A stretch of 32,363 bases of DNA. Source: JAIBBG01 sp040381475. Lineage in GTDB: Bacteria > Bacteroidota > Bacteroidia > Flavobacteriales_D > Sanyastnellaceae. The position numbers and the translations under genes are program-made. Shown here piece by piece: positions 25,617 to 32,363 of the stretch. The notes below the pieces were generated by a model. The model worked only from the letters and a program-made list of their open reading frames with translations. It searched no databases and had not been told where the DNA came from. Each line of letters begins with the position of its first letter. The stretch's first letter is position 1. Where the stretch lies: the NCBI GenBank assembly GCA_040381475.1, contig JBEIHH010000022.1, positions 1-32,363 on the forward strand, in the 5' to 3' direction.

Positions 25617-26669
25617 TCATGCATTGACTTGAATCACCTTTTCGTTCGATCTGATGAATTTTCCAATGGGCCTCTGGCAACTTTCAGGCAAGCTATGTGC
25701 TACACATAACGACAGATAAGCGTTGAGTGAAGCCTCTTCTACCGCGACCAACAATCCTCCGCTGGTTTGCGGATCACACAACGTGAACAATTGCTTTGCA
25801 TCCATCGTACTCATTCTGGATGCATAATGACTGTAGTTTTTTGTAGTCATATCCGGATAGATAAACTGATCCAGATATGTAGTCAAAAAAGGATAAACGG
25901 GAATATGAGAAAATTGTATTTCCGCCGATAATCCAGATCCTTCGCACATTTCCATGAGATGTCCGACAAGACCGAAACCGGTAACATCTGTCATGGCGTG
26001 AACACCTTCCAATTGACCTAAATCTTCTCCGATACGATTAAGCGTACTCATGTAAGAAACGCATGTCTCAAGGTGCTGTGTGTCGGCCAAACCCTTCTTT
26101 GCAGCGGTGGTGATGATGCCATTGCCTAGCGGTTTGGTTAGAAATATTAAATCCCCTTCCTGCGCACTATTGTTGCGTTTTATGTTTTGACGCGATACCA
26201 GACCGCTCACTGATAAACCGAAAATCGGTTCCTGACTTTCTATGCTGTGCCCACCTGCCAGAGTTATTCCTGCCATGCGACAAATGAATCGAGCTCCATC
26301 AAGAACTTCTTTTGCCAAATACGTAGGCAGTTTGTCTAAAGGCCAGCCCAATATGGCAAGCGCCGTGAGCGGCTTTCCACCCATCGCGTAAACGTCACTC
26401 AAGGCATTTGTGGCAGCTATTTTTCCAAAAGTTCTAGGATCATCAACTACGGGCATAAAAAAGTCTGTAGTGCTGATAAGACAATCGCCGTTGCCCAAAT
26501 CAACCACCGAAGCATCATCGTTGGTGTCGTTGCCAACAATAAGTCTCGGATCTAAAGGAAATTCCTCCGTCGTTCCTATGATTTCACGCAAAACCGCAGG
26601 TGCAATTTTGCAACCGCAACCGGCACCTTTGCTAAATGCAGTAAGTCGAATCACTTCATTCTCCGCCAT
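25617..26669 (-). CDS. selD: Selenide, water dikinase (selenophosphate synthase)
   Basis: A 350-residue SelD that makes selenophosphate from selenide and ATP. The active-site loop KGAGCGCKIAP has Cys18, Cys20 and Lys21, matching E. coli Cys17, Cys19 and Lys20, so this is a cysteine form and needs no selenocysteine. Other landmarks are STTDFFMPVVDDPRTFGKIAATNALSDVYAMGG (metal- and ATP-binding Asp residues), GGHSIES, TDVTGFGLVGHLMEM and CDPQTSGGLLVAV. It starts at ATG 26669, four bases after the mnmH/selU stop. The selenium product is thus most likely for tRNA modification; no selA, selB or selC is in the window. Its 3' end overlaps or abuts the PhoD-like gene. Confidence 0.97.
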   Translation of the reverse strand: MAENEVIRLTAFSKGAGCGCKIAPAVLREIIGTTEEFPLDPRLIVGNDTNDDASVVDLGNGDCLISTTDFFMPVVDDPRTFGKIAATNALSDVYAMGGKPLTALAILGWPLDKLPTYLAKEVLDGARFICRMAGITLAGGHSIESQEPIFGLSVSGLVSRQNIKRNNSAQEGDLIFLTKPLGNGIITTAAKKGLADTQHLETCVSYMSTLNRIGEDLGQLEGVHAMTDVTGFGLVGHLMEMCEGSGLSAEIQFSHIPVYPFLTTYLDQFIYPDMTTKNYSHYASRMSTMDAKQLFTLCDPQTSGGLLVAVEEASLNAYLSLCVAHSLPESCQRPIGKFIRSNEKVIQVNA

Positions 26670-26673
26670 AGTT

Positions 26674-27705
26674 TCAACTCAGTTTTTTCATCGTGTTTAT
26701 GATCATTTGTGCGATGTCATCCGGTTGTTTACCTGTGATATCAAGATCAAATAATACTTTGCCGTTGTTCTGTTCCAATGAATGCGTATAGGTCTTGTCG
26801 TAATATTCGAGCAGCGGTTTCACCCACCCCTTCAAGTCACCCGCAAGCAAAGCATCGATGCTTTCCTTCACATTTTCACCACCCATCCTTTTGCGAATAC
26901 CGTTGGTTTTTTCAATCAATTCTTCTTGCGGAAAGTTTCCGTATTCGCGAATGACTCTCTCCATCCGTTCTTCTATGGATCTTTGCAACTCTATCGTTTC
27001 TGCATTCATCATTTGCGTGTACCATGCATCGGGTATACGCAGTCTGCCAATAAAACGAGACTCTCCTTCTACCCAAATCACCGCACCATTAAAGCCTGTG
27101 ATTTGCCAACCAAGCACATTCTCAAAATGTTCCTGAGTTGGTGCTTCAGGCTGACCAAGACCTCCGAATGCGGATCCTTTATGACTCGCAAGAAACTCCA
27201 AGTCCAACACCTTTTCGTCGCGTCTTTTCAATGCATGAAGCACTTCTGTTTTTCCCGACCCTGTTTTTCCTGTAACAACAATGACCTTATTATTGCGTTT
27301 AAAGTTTTCGAGACAGAAATTCCTGTATGACTTGTATCCACCACTCAGCAGTTTGATATGAAACCCGGAAAGTTCAAGCAACCACGCCATGATGTTGCTT
27401 CTCATTCCTCCTCTCCAGCAATAGATTAACACTTCCCGCTTTGCGGAAAGTTTTTCAGCACGCCCGATATAATCTGCAAACTTGTGCCCAACCAGGGTAA
27501 ACCCCTTTTTGACAGCTTCCTCCTGCCCGTGTTGTTTATAGGTAATCCCTACTTCATGGCGCTCTTCGTTGTTCAGTAACGGAAAACTTATTGCGCCCGG
27601 AATATGACCCTGCTGATGTTCACCTTCACTTCGGATATCAAGTATCACGCTTCCCTGTTTGCGGGCATGCTCCATCCACCGCTCTATTTCCAGATGATCT
27701 ATCAC
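26674..27705 (-). CDS. mnmH: tRNA 2-selenouridine synthase
   Basis: A 343-residue MnmH (SelU), which replaces sulfur by selenium at the wobble 2-thiouridine of tRNAs for Lys, Glu and Gln, through a geranylated intermediate, using selenophosphate. The N-terminal rhodanese domain holds the catalytic cysteine in YCWRGGMRS (Cys96), and RSEGEHQQGHIPGAISFPLLNNEERHEVG is typical of the family. The C-terminal half has a P-loop, TGKTGSGKTEVL (about 145-156), and the later DLEFLASHKGSAFGG and IWVEGESRFIG segments. The start appears to be GTG at 27705, because the next ATG (residue 11) would cut into the rhodanese domain. selD follows after four bases, so the pathway's donor and user genes are coupled. 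Confidence 0.96.
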   Translation of the reverse strand: MIDHLEIERWMEHARKQGSVILDIRSEGEHQQGHIPGAISFPLLNNEERHEVGITYKQHGQEEAVKKGFTLVGHKFADYIGRAEKLSAKREVLIYCWRGGMRSNIMAWLLELSGFHIKLLSGGYKSYRNFCLENFKRNNKVIVVTGKTGSGKTEVLHALKRRDEKVLDLEFLASHKGSAFGGLGQPEAPTQEHFENVLGWQITGFNGAVIWVEGESRFIGRLRIPDAWYTQMMNAETIELQRSIEERMERVIREYGNFPQEELIEKTNGIRKRMGGENVKESIDALLAGDLKGWVKPLLEYYDKTYTHSLEQNNGKVLFDLDITGKQPDDIAQMIINTMKKLS

Positions 27706-27744
27706 GTGCTAAAAGTACACCCGGTGAGGAAATGATTTTGGAAC

Positions 27745-27774
27745 AAAAAAGTCCCGGTAAACCGGGACTTTTTT
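27745..27774 (-). terminator. Bidirectional-looking terminator between AIM24-like and mnmH genes
   Basis: AAAAAAGTCCCGG and CCGGGACTTTTTT form a perfect 13-base-pair stem with a TAAA loop, with A and T runs on either side. It is 17 bases past the stop of the minus-strand AIM24-like gene and should separate it from mnmH. Confidence 0.9.
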
Positions 27775-27791
27775 CAATTCTTTGATTCGAT

Positions 27792-28583
27792 TTATCTTCC
27801 ATCTCCATCGAGCAAATTGCCCAATCCTCCGAGAATACTTCCTTCTTCTTTCCTGCGAACACCTCCGTAGGTCATGATGCGTGATGCAAGACGTGAAATC
27901 GGCAATGTCTGCAACCAAACAGTACCGGGACCGCGAAGTGATGCGAAAAACACACCTTCACCACCGAACAAAGTATTTTTAATTCCACCCACGAACTGAA
28001 TATCGAAATCTACTTCCTGTGTATATGCCACTACACAACCGGTATCAATACGGAGATGTTCTCCGGGATTTAACTGACGCTCGATGATGTGTCCTCCCGC
28101 ATGACAAAAAGCCAAACCATCACCCTCTATTTTTTGCATGATGAAGCCTTCACCACCAAAAAGTCCTGTTCCGAGTTTTTTCTGCAACTGAATTCCGACA
28201 GAAACCCCTTTTGCAGCGCAAAGAAATGAATCCTTCTGACACACAATTTTACCATTGTATTTCTGAAGATCAAGAGGAATAATTTTTCCCGGATAAGGCG
28301 AGGCAAAAGCGACCCGCGCTTTGCCCTGACCACTGTGGGTGTAGGCAGTCATGAAAAGACTTTCACCGGTTAGAAGGCGTTTTCCTGCACCAACGAGCTT
28401 ATTAAAAAATCCGCCACCGCTATTGCTTCCGTCGCCGAATATTGTGGTCATCTGAACACCGTCTGTCATATACATAAAAGCGCCTGCTTCAGCTACCACT
28501 GTTTCCTGCGGATCGAGCTCTACTTCTACACATTGCATTTCTTCTCCAAAAATGCGGTAGTCAATTTCATGGTTGGATATCAT
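27792..28583 (-). CDS. AIM24 / TIGR00266 family protein
   Basis: A 263-residue protein of the AIM24 (TIGR00266) family, a beta-rich fold of unknown biochemical role found in bacteria and, as AIM24, in yeast mitochondria. Family features are QCVEVELDPQETVVAEAGAFMYM near the N terminus, the Gly-rich FGDGSNSGGGF, GKRLLTGESLFMTAYTHSG, GGEGFIMQKIEGDGLAFCHAGG and FGGEGVFFASLRGPGTVWLQTLP. No signal peptide or membrane segment is seen, so it is cytosolic or membrane-associated. It is transcribed alone, divergent from the T9SS type B gene, and ends at a strong terminator. The family is sure, the function is not. Confidence 0.92.
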   Translation of the reverse strand: MISNHEIDYRIFGEEMQCVEVELDPQETVVAEAGAFMYMTDGVQMTTIFGDGSNSGGGFFNKLVGAGKRLLTGESLFMTAYTHSGQGKARVAFASPYPGKIIPLDLQKYNGKIVCQKDSFLCAAKGVSVGIQLQKKLGTGLFGGEGFIMQKIEGDGLAFCHAGGHIIERQLNPGEHLRIDTGCVVAYTQEVDFDIQFVGGIKNTLFGGEGVFFASLRGPGTVWLQTLPISRLASRIMTYGGVRRKEEGSILGGLGNLLDGDGR

Positions 28584-28602
28584 AATTTTTGATTTTAATC
28601 GG

Positions 28603-28637
28603 CCAAATGTAAATAGAAAGAAATTTGTTACATTTGG
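28603..28637. promoter_or_regulatory. Inverted repeat carrying two divergent -7 elements
   Basis: CCAAATGTAA (28603-28612) and TTACATTTGG (28628-28637) are a perfect 10-base inverted repeat with a 15-base spacer. Each arm contains TACATTTG (TAnnTTTG) pointing outward toward one gene: toward the AIM24-like ATG (28583) on minus and toward ATG 28667 on plus. Clear -33 elements are lacking, so this could be overlapping divergent promoters or a shared operator. Confidence 0.4.
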
Positions 28638-28666
28638 TGAGTCAAGTCCTTAACAACTCTTACAAT

Positions 28667-31042
28667 ATGTGCTCACGTGTGTTCTTATTGAGCGTATCTC
28701 TCATTGTTTTTGCAGCGGACTTATTCGCTCAGAACTCTCCATCATTGCTTCAGTCGCCGGAGTTTATGCAACAAACCTCCGCTTCCATGAATGCTGCAGA
28801 ATGGACAGAAAATATCTCGCGCCGCACACTATACAGCACTACCTGGCAGCATCAGGATGGCAGAATCCGCGCTGAATACTGTGAGCGACCCATCAACTAC
28901 ATCGATGCACAAGGCGTTTGGAAGAGAATCTGCAAGGATGCCAGGGCTTCAGGTGATCAATGGATCGCCTCATCACAACCGTTTCCTGTATCCATCAAAA
29001 ACAATGGCGCAGCCATTCTGAATTACGGTTCAAGCACACCAGTCACAGTTGGAGACAATTGTGTATTCAATGGCGCGAAGGTTGATATTGTTTTGCATCC
29101 TGTGGAAGAAAATCCATTGACTGAATTTGTTTCTGATGAGTTCGTTGAAGGTGTTCGAAAAAGATTTAAGCTTCGGGAAAACGGCGTGAAGTATCAATAT
29201 GAACTCAATCAGATTCCAGTTTGTGGGGAGGATTACTTCGTTGTGGAAGAATCTTTCAATACACCGCATGGTGCGCGATTCGTGCGCGACGAAATGCATG
29301 GCTTTTTGAAGGACAATGTATGGTTCGGGAATTTGCACATCAGTGATGCGGTTGGAAAAAACATTTCATTCGTGCAAGGTGCGTTGTGTTATGATCAGTC
29401 GGGTTCGCAATGTCTCGCAGGATATCAATATGAACTTTTGCCGGATGGCAGTGGGGTATTAAAAACTCTGGTGCCCTCTGAGTGGATTTCCTCCCCTGAC
29501 CGTAGTTTACCAATTATCATTGATCCACTCATTACCGGACCACTCGCAGCATGGGGCGATGAACTGATGAACTCCTGCCTTATTCCTCAATACAACGTAG
29601 ACAGTTTGCTTGTAACAATTCCCGGCCAAATTACAGTCACGGCATTTTACGTAACAACGAGTTTTTATGCAGACCCATTTACTTCCGCAGTAAAAGGAGA
29701 TGGCGCAATGTTTTTCTCTACGGATTGTGACACCACCACATTGTTTGAAGTGCAGGGGCCAGAAGCAAATACTGCAGGTATCGCCTATCTGTATATGTTC
29801 GATTTCCGCAATCCGATGTTGTGCTGTATCAGTCCTTCATGCAGCGATCAGTCATTCTATTTCCGAATGCACTTGGGCAGATACACCCCAGAAGGGGATT
29901 GTAATGCCACATACATTTATTACAACAACGTCACAGAATGGCCATTCACTGCATTTGTTGAAGGATATACAGTAGAAACATACGGTCCGCAATGGAATGT
30001 GAGCAATACAGCAATCTGCTCCACACAATGCGAATTCATAGGTAAAGCCAGAGTGCATTACGGCGTTCCACCATATACTTTTACTCATCCATGGGCAACA
30101 GAACCAACAGTGGCTGAAGAACCAACTCCATGTGATATCTCCAATAAAATTGTTGATGTAACCCTGAGCTGGCCTGGATGCCCACAATATTGTCCAGATC
30201 CCTTTTCGCTTGATGTGGCAGGCCCTGCCATCACAGATGCTTGTGGCAACGTTGCAGAAATCACCGTAGTGGAAACACTCAATATTAAACCGGCACCAAG
30301 TGTTCAAGCACCGAATCCAGTTATCTGCGCCAACGAAGACTTCGTGATTCAATTCTCATCATGTGCTCCTGACTATGAAATTCATTGGGATGGCGCAACA
30401 GGAAGTGGCACAGGAGACTTACCTGTAAACCTCCCTAACAATGGCACCGAGATGGCCACTTACGATTACCAGGTGGTGTCGCGGTGGAATAATTGTGACT
30501 CTGACACGCTCAACCTTGAAGTGAATGTATTGCCACCACCTGATGCAGAATTCTTTGTGGCTCCTGATCCGGTAATGCAGAATATTCCGGCCTTGTTCTT
30601 CGATGAAAGCACGGTGCCAATCGGTGACATCACAGGATGGAGCTGGAGTATTGACGGGGCTTCACCGCAAAACAGTGGTAGTCTCGGCGAGTTTATTATT
30701 CCGACTACAGGCATTCATACCATGTGTCTGGAGGTTATGACAGAAGAAGGCTGCACCAATGTGCATTGTGAGGAATTTGAGGTGGTGACCGCCAATGTTA
30801 CCGCTACCAATATTTTCACTCCAAATGGCGACGGCCTGAATGAGTATCTTCATTTCGTCAATCTGGAATTTTTCCCGGAAAGTCATCTGGATGTCTGGAA
30901 CAGATGGGGAAACCTGGTTTATTCAGCAGACAATTACAAGAATAACTGGAACCCCAATGATCTTAGTTCGGGCACGTATTACTACATTCTCACTGTAAAA
31001 TACTTCGGTACAATCGATGGTTATGTTCACATAACCCGCTGA
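28667..31042 (+). CDS. T9SS type B (gliding-associated C-terminal domain) secreted protein
   Basis: A 791-residue secreted protein. A signal peptide (CSRVFLLSVSLIVFAADLFAQ) is followed by a large N-terminal region of about 280 residues unknown to me (NISRRTLYSTTWQHQDGRIRAEY, LPDGSGVLKTLVPSEW, IIIDPLITGPLAAWGDELMN). Then come beta-sandwich segments rich in Cys (RNPMLCCISPSCSDQSFYFRM), a PKD-like domain (PDAEFFVAPDPVMQNIPALFF, WSWSIDG), and a C-terminal type B sorting domain (about the last 80 residues: NIFTPNGDGLNEYLHF, LDVWNRWGNLVY, LSSGTYYYILTV). ATG 28667 is preferred over TTG 28625 because the signal peptide starts there and the TTG lies in the promoter repeat. It should pass the outer membrane by T9SS. 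The stop touches the convergent kinase gene. The function of the N-terminal part is unknown. Confidence 0.88.
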   Translation: MCSRVFLLSVSLIVFAADLFAQNSPSLLQSPEFMQQTSASMNAAEWTENISRRTLYSTTWQHQDGRIRAEYCERPINYIDAQGVWKRICKDARASGDQWIASSQPFPVSIKNNGAAILNYGSSTPVTVGDNCVFNGAKVDIVLHPVEENPLTEFVSDEFVEGVRKRFKLRENGVKYQYELNQIPVCGEDYFVVEESFNTPHGARFVRDEMHGFLKDNVWFGNLHISDAVGKNISFVQGALCYDQSGSQCLAGYQYELLPDGSGVLKTLVPSEWISSPDRSLPIIIDPLITGPLAAWGDELMNSCLIPQYNVDSLLVTIPGQITVTAFYVTTSFYADPFTSAVKGDGAMFFSTDCDTTTLFEVQGPEANTAGIAYLYMFDFRNPMLCCISPSCSDQSFYFRMHLGRYTPEGDCNATYIYYNNVTEWPFTAFVEGYTVETYGPQWNVSNTAICSTQCEFIGKARVHYGVPPYTFTHPWATEPTVAEEPTPCDISNKIVDVTLSWPGCPQYCPDPFSLDVAGPAITDACGNVAEITVVETLNIKPAPSVQAPNPVICANEDFVIQFSSCAPDYEIHWDGATGSGTGDLPVNLPNNGTEMATYDYQVVSRWNNCDSDTLNLEVNVLPPPDAEFFVAPDPVMQNIPALFFDESTVPIGDITGWSWSIDGASPQNSGSLGEFIIPTTGIHTMCLEVMTEEGCTNVHCEEFEVVTANVTATNIFTPNGDGLNEYLHFVNLEFFPESHLDVWNRWGNLVYSADNYKNNWNPNDLSSGTYYYILTVKYFGTIDGYVHITR

Positions 31043-31969
31043 TTACTCTTCAACCAAAATTTCGAAATCGGTGAGTTCTACGAATTGTTCAACACGCTCG
31101 TTGATTTCATCTTTGGTGAGTTCAAGAAGGCGATCGGGGCCGAACTTTTCGCAAGTAAACGATGCCATAGCCGATCCGATGATAACCGCGCGCTTCATGT
31201 TTTCGAAGGAAATATTCTGAGACTGTGCGAGATATCCGATGAAGCCTCCGGCAAAGGTATCGCCCGCACCAGTCGGGTCAACCACTTCTTCTAAAGGCAG
31301 CGCCGGCGCGAAGAATACATTGTGCATATCAAATAGAAGAGCCCCGTGTTCACCTTTTTTAATGATCAGGTATTTCGGTCCCATGGCCAGAATTTTTTTG
31401 GCCGCTTTTACCAGTGAGTGTTCATTGGCCAGTTGACGCGCTTCTTCGTCATTGATCGTCAACACATCGATTTTGAGCAAAACCTTCATCAAATCGTCCA
31501 ATGCCACGTTCATCCAAAAATTCATGGTATCCAATACCACAAGTTTCGGACGATTTGGAATTTGTTCAATGACACGCATCTGAACAGAAGGAGCCAAATT
31601 TCCGAGCATGAGAAAATCGCACTCCTGATAACTTTCAGGGACCACCGGATCGAAATCGGCCAATACATTCAAGTCAGTAATAAGTGTATCTCTTGAATTG
31701 AGATCGTAATGGTATTTGCCGGACCAGAAGAAAGATTTTTCGCCCTTTTTGATCTGTAGCCCGTCCTGATCAATCCCCCTTTGAGACATTTCATTGAGGA
31801 AATCTTGCGGAAAATCATCACCAACGACGGAAATTAGTCCGGAATTTTTCACAAAATGCGAAGCACAAAGAGTGATGTAGGTAGCGGCTCCGCCAATTAC
31901 TTTTTCCTTACGGGCAAAAGGGGTTTCAATGGAGTCAAAGGCTACAGTTCCGACAGCAACGAGGTTCAT
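31043..31969 (-). CDS. PfkB-family sugar/nucleoside kinase
   Basis: A 308-residue PfkB/ribokinase-type kinase. It starts MNLVAVGTVAFDSIETP and has the N-terminal substrate region (VIGGAATYITLCASHF, SVVGDDFPQDFLNEM) and the second PfkB signature DPTGAGDTFAGGFIGYL (about residue 230 on), whose Asp is the catalytic base. LTINDEEARQLANE and IIKKGEHGALLF are typical of the ATP-binding part. Members phosphorylate ribose, fructose, adenosine and similar compounds; the substrate cannot be read from the sequence. ATG 31969 fits the family N terminus better than the GTG at 32029, since a candidate -7 box lies between the two. The stop abuts the stop of the convergent T9SS gene with no gap. Confidence 0.92.
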   Translation of the reverse strand: MNLVAVGTVAFDSIETPFARKEKVIGGAATYITLCASHFVKNSGLISVVGDDFPQDFLNEMSQRGIDQDGLQIKKGEKSFFWSGKYHYDLNSRDTLITDLNVLADFDPVVPESYQECDFLMLGNLAPSVQMRVIEQIPNRPKLVVLDTMNFWMNVALDDLMKVLLKIDVLTINDEEARQLANEHSLVKAAKKILAMGPKYLIIKKGEHGALLFDMHNVFFAPALPLEEVVDPTGAGDTFAGGFIGYLAQSQNISFENMKRAVIIGSAMASFTCEKFGPDRLLELTKDEINERVEQFVELTDFEILVEE

Positions 31970-31988
31970 AGGGTCAAAAAATTTTTCG

Positions 31989-31996
31989 CAAAGATA
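31989..31996 (-). promoter_or_regulatory. Candidate -7 promoter element of the PfkB kinase gene
   Basis: TATCTTTG on the minus strand matches TAnnTTTG and ends 19 bases before the ATG at 31969. No clear -33 element is seen at 19-20 bases upstream. Confidence 0.35.
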
Positions 31997-32110
31997 TTGT
32001 TGTATGAGCCTGAAATCGTAATATTGCACCCCCTTTGAAAAAAGGCCCTTTGAAGTATCGGTGTTCTACTCCTCAGATTGTCAAAGAAAGGAGTGCTGAA
32101 ATTGAGTCCT

Positions 32111-32363
32111 TTGACTGAAACTGTGAATGCAGTTTGATTCAAATTCCTCAGTAGCTCAGCTGGTTAGAGTCCCGCACCTGCGGGATTAATCATGGGGTCA
32201 TGGAAATTAAATGTAATTTCCATTGAATTGAAATATTGCCTCAGAAGTACACCATGAATCGGTGTTCTAGTCCCGAAATTTCGGGATGGCTGAAGTTGAA
32301 GAACTTGACTGAAACTGTGAATGCAGTTTGATTCAAATTCCTCAGTAGCTCAGCTGGTTAGAG
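32111..32363 (+). repeat. Pair of identical 59-bp direct repeats ending in a tRNA 5' half
   Basis: An exact 59-base sequence starts at 32111 and again at 32305, 194 bases apart, each ending CCTCAGTAGCTCAGCTGG-TTAGAG, which looks like the acceptor and D-arm of a tRNA. The second copy runs into the window edge. Upstream the copies share GGTGTTCT and GGCTGAA/TGCTGAA-type blocks but carry different inverted repeats (ACTCCT...AGGAGT in copy 1; the palindrome TCCCGAAATTTCGGGA at 32271-32286 in copy 2). After copy 1 is the hairpin TCCCGCA-CC-TGCGGGA (32170-32185) where an anticodon arm would be, so copy 1 is not a working tRNA. Confidence 0.75.
32146..32199 (+). pseudogene. tRNA-like remnant (5' half with abnormal anticodon arm)
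   Basis: CCTCAGTAGCTCAGCTGG-TTAGAG is a normal-looking tRNA 5' half. It is followed by a hairpin with a two-base loop rather than a seven-base anticodon loop, then TTAATCATGGGGTCATGG, like a variable region and start of a T-arm. No 3' acceptor strand (CTGAGG) follows within the window. A degraded tRNA or a tRNA-derived repeat unit is likely. Confidence 0.5.

Noticed and set aside
25617..26669. Selenocysteine (in-frame TGA) in SelD
   Set aside because: The active-site position is encoded as Cys (GAGCGCK) and the frame has no internal TGA.
32127..32189. Twenty-codon ORF containing SVAQLVRVPHLRD
   Set aside because: It is the tRNA-like repeat read in one frame, without start context or length to support a gene.
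32140..32363. A complete tRNA gene near the window end
   Set aside because: The first copy lacks a seven-base anticodon loop and a 3' acceptor strand; the second is cut by the window edge, so only halves are visible.

Overview
The window looks like a chromosomal segment of a Bacteroidota bacterium, most likely Flavobacteriales-like. It carries three secreted proteins with Type IX secretion (T9SS) C-terminal sorting domains, two of type A and one gliding-associated type B. Several upstream regions carry the Bacteroidota -7 promoter element TAnnTTTG. Typical phylum families (DUF47/Pit pair, DUF5522-like peptide, long urocanase) are present, and base composition is moderate. No phage, integrase, IS element or CRISPR array is visible.

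Layout. 1-6283 is all on the minus strand: urocanate hydratase (3' end outside the window), an outer-membrane beta-barrel protein, a 55-residue Cys-rich peptide, a lipoprotein-like MsrB, and a Pit phosphate transporter preceded by its DUF47 regulator. A second DUF47 paralogue lies divergently at 6839-7537 after a 555-base gap with no gene. 7977-12401 is a tight plus-strand cassette of ABC exporter, HlyD-like adaptor and TolC-like outer-membrane channel, a type I-like tripartite export system whose ATPase motifs are unusual. 12822-19283 (minus) is one giant 2153-residue T9SS protein, closed by a strong hairpin terminator. Divergent from it is polA (19467-22256). Next come a secreted coiled-coil protein (minus), a tRNA with anticodon CAT plus terminator, and a minus-strand set mnmH/selU - selD - PhoD-like phosphatase. 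The end holds an AIM24-family protein divergent from a T9SS type B protein, a PfkB-family kinase, and a short repeat region with tRNA-like half sequences running off the window.

How the genes work together. selD makes selenophosphate and mnmH/selU uses it to put selenium into tRNA; SelD itself has Cys rather than Sec and no selA/selB is present here. Pit and DUF47 form a phosphate uptake unit, and the PhoD-like enzyme could release phosphate outside the cell, but it is not linked to Pit. ABC, HlyD and TolC should form a continuous channel through both membranes.

The most striking object is the giant T9SS protein. It contains a lysyl-oxidase domain with all three copper-ligand histidines and both residues that form the lysine tyrosylquinone cofactor (Lys599, Tyr632). 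Around it are Cys-rich GCxDxxAxNY motifs, a dockerin-like pair of Ca loops, PKD domains, and thirteen consecutive metal-binding-type repeats of exactly 44 residues (plus two variant units). This suggests a secreted, surface-anchored copper amine oxidase that might crosslink proteins, a role inferred from the sequence only.
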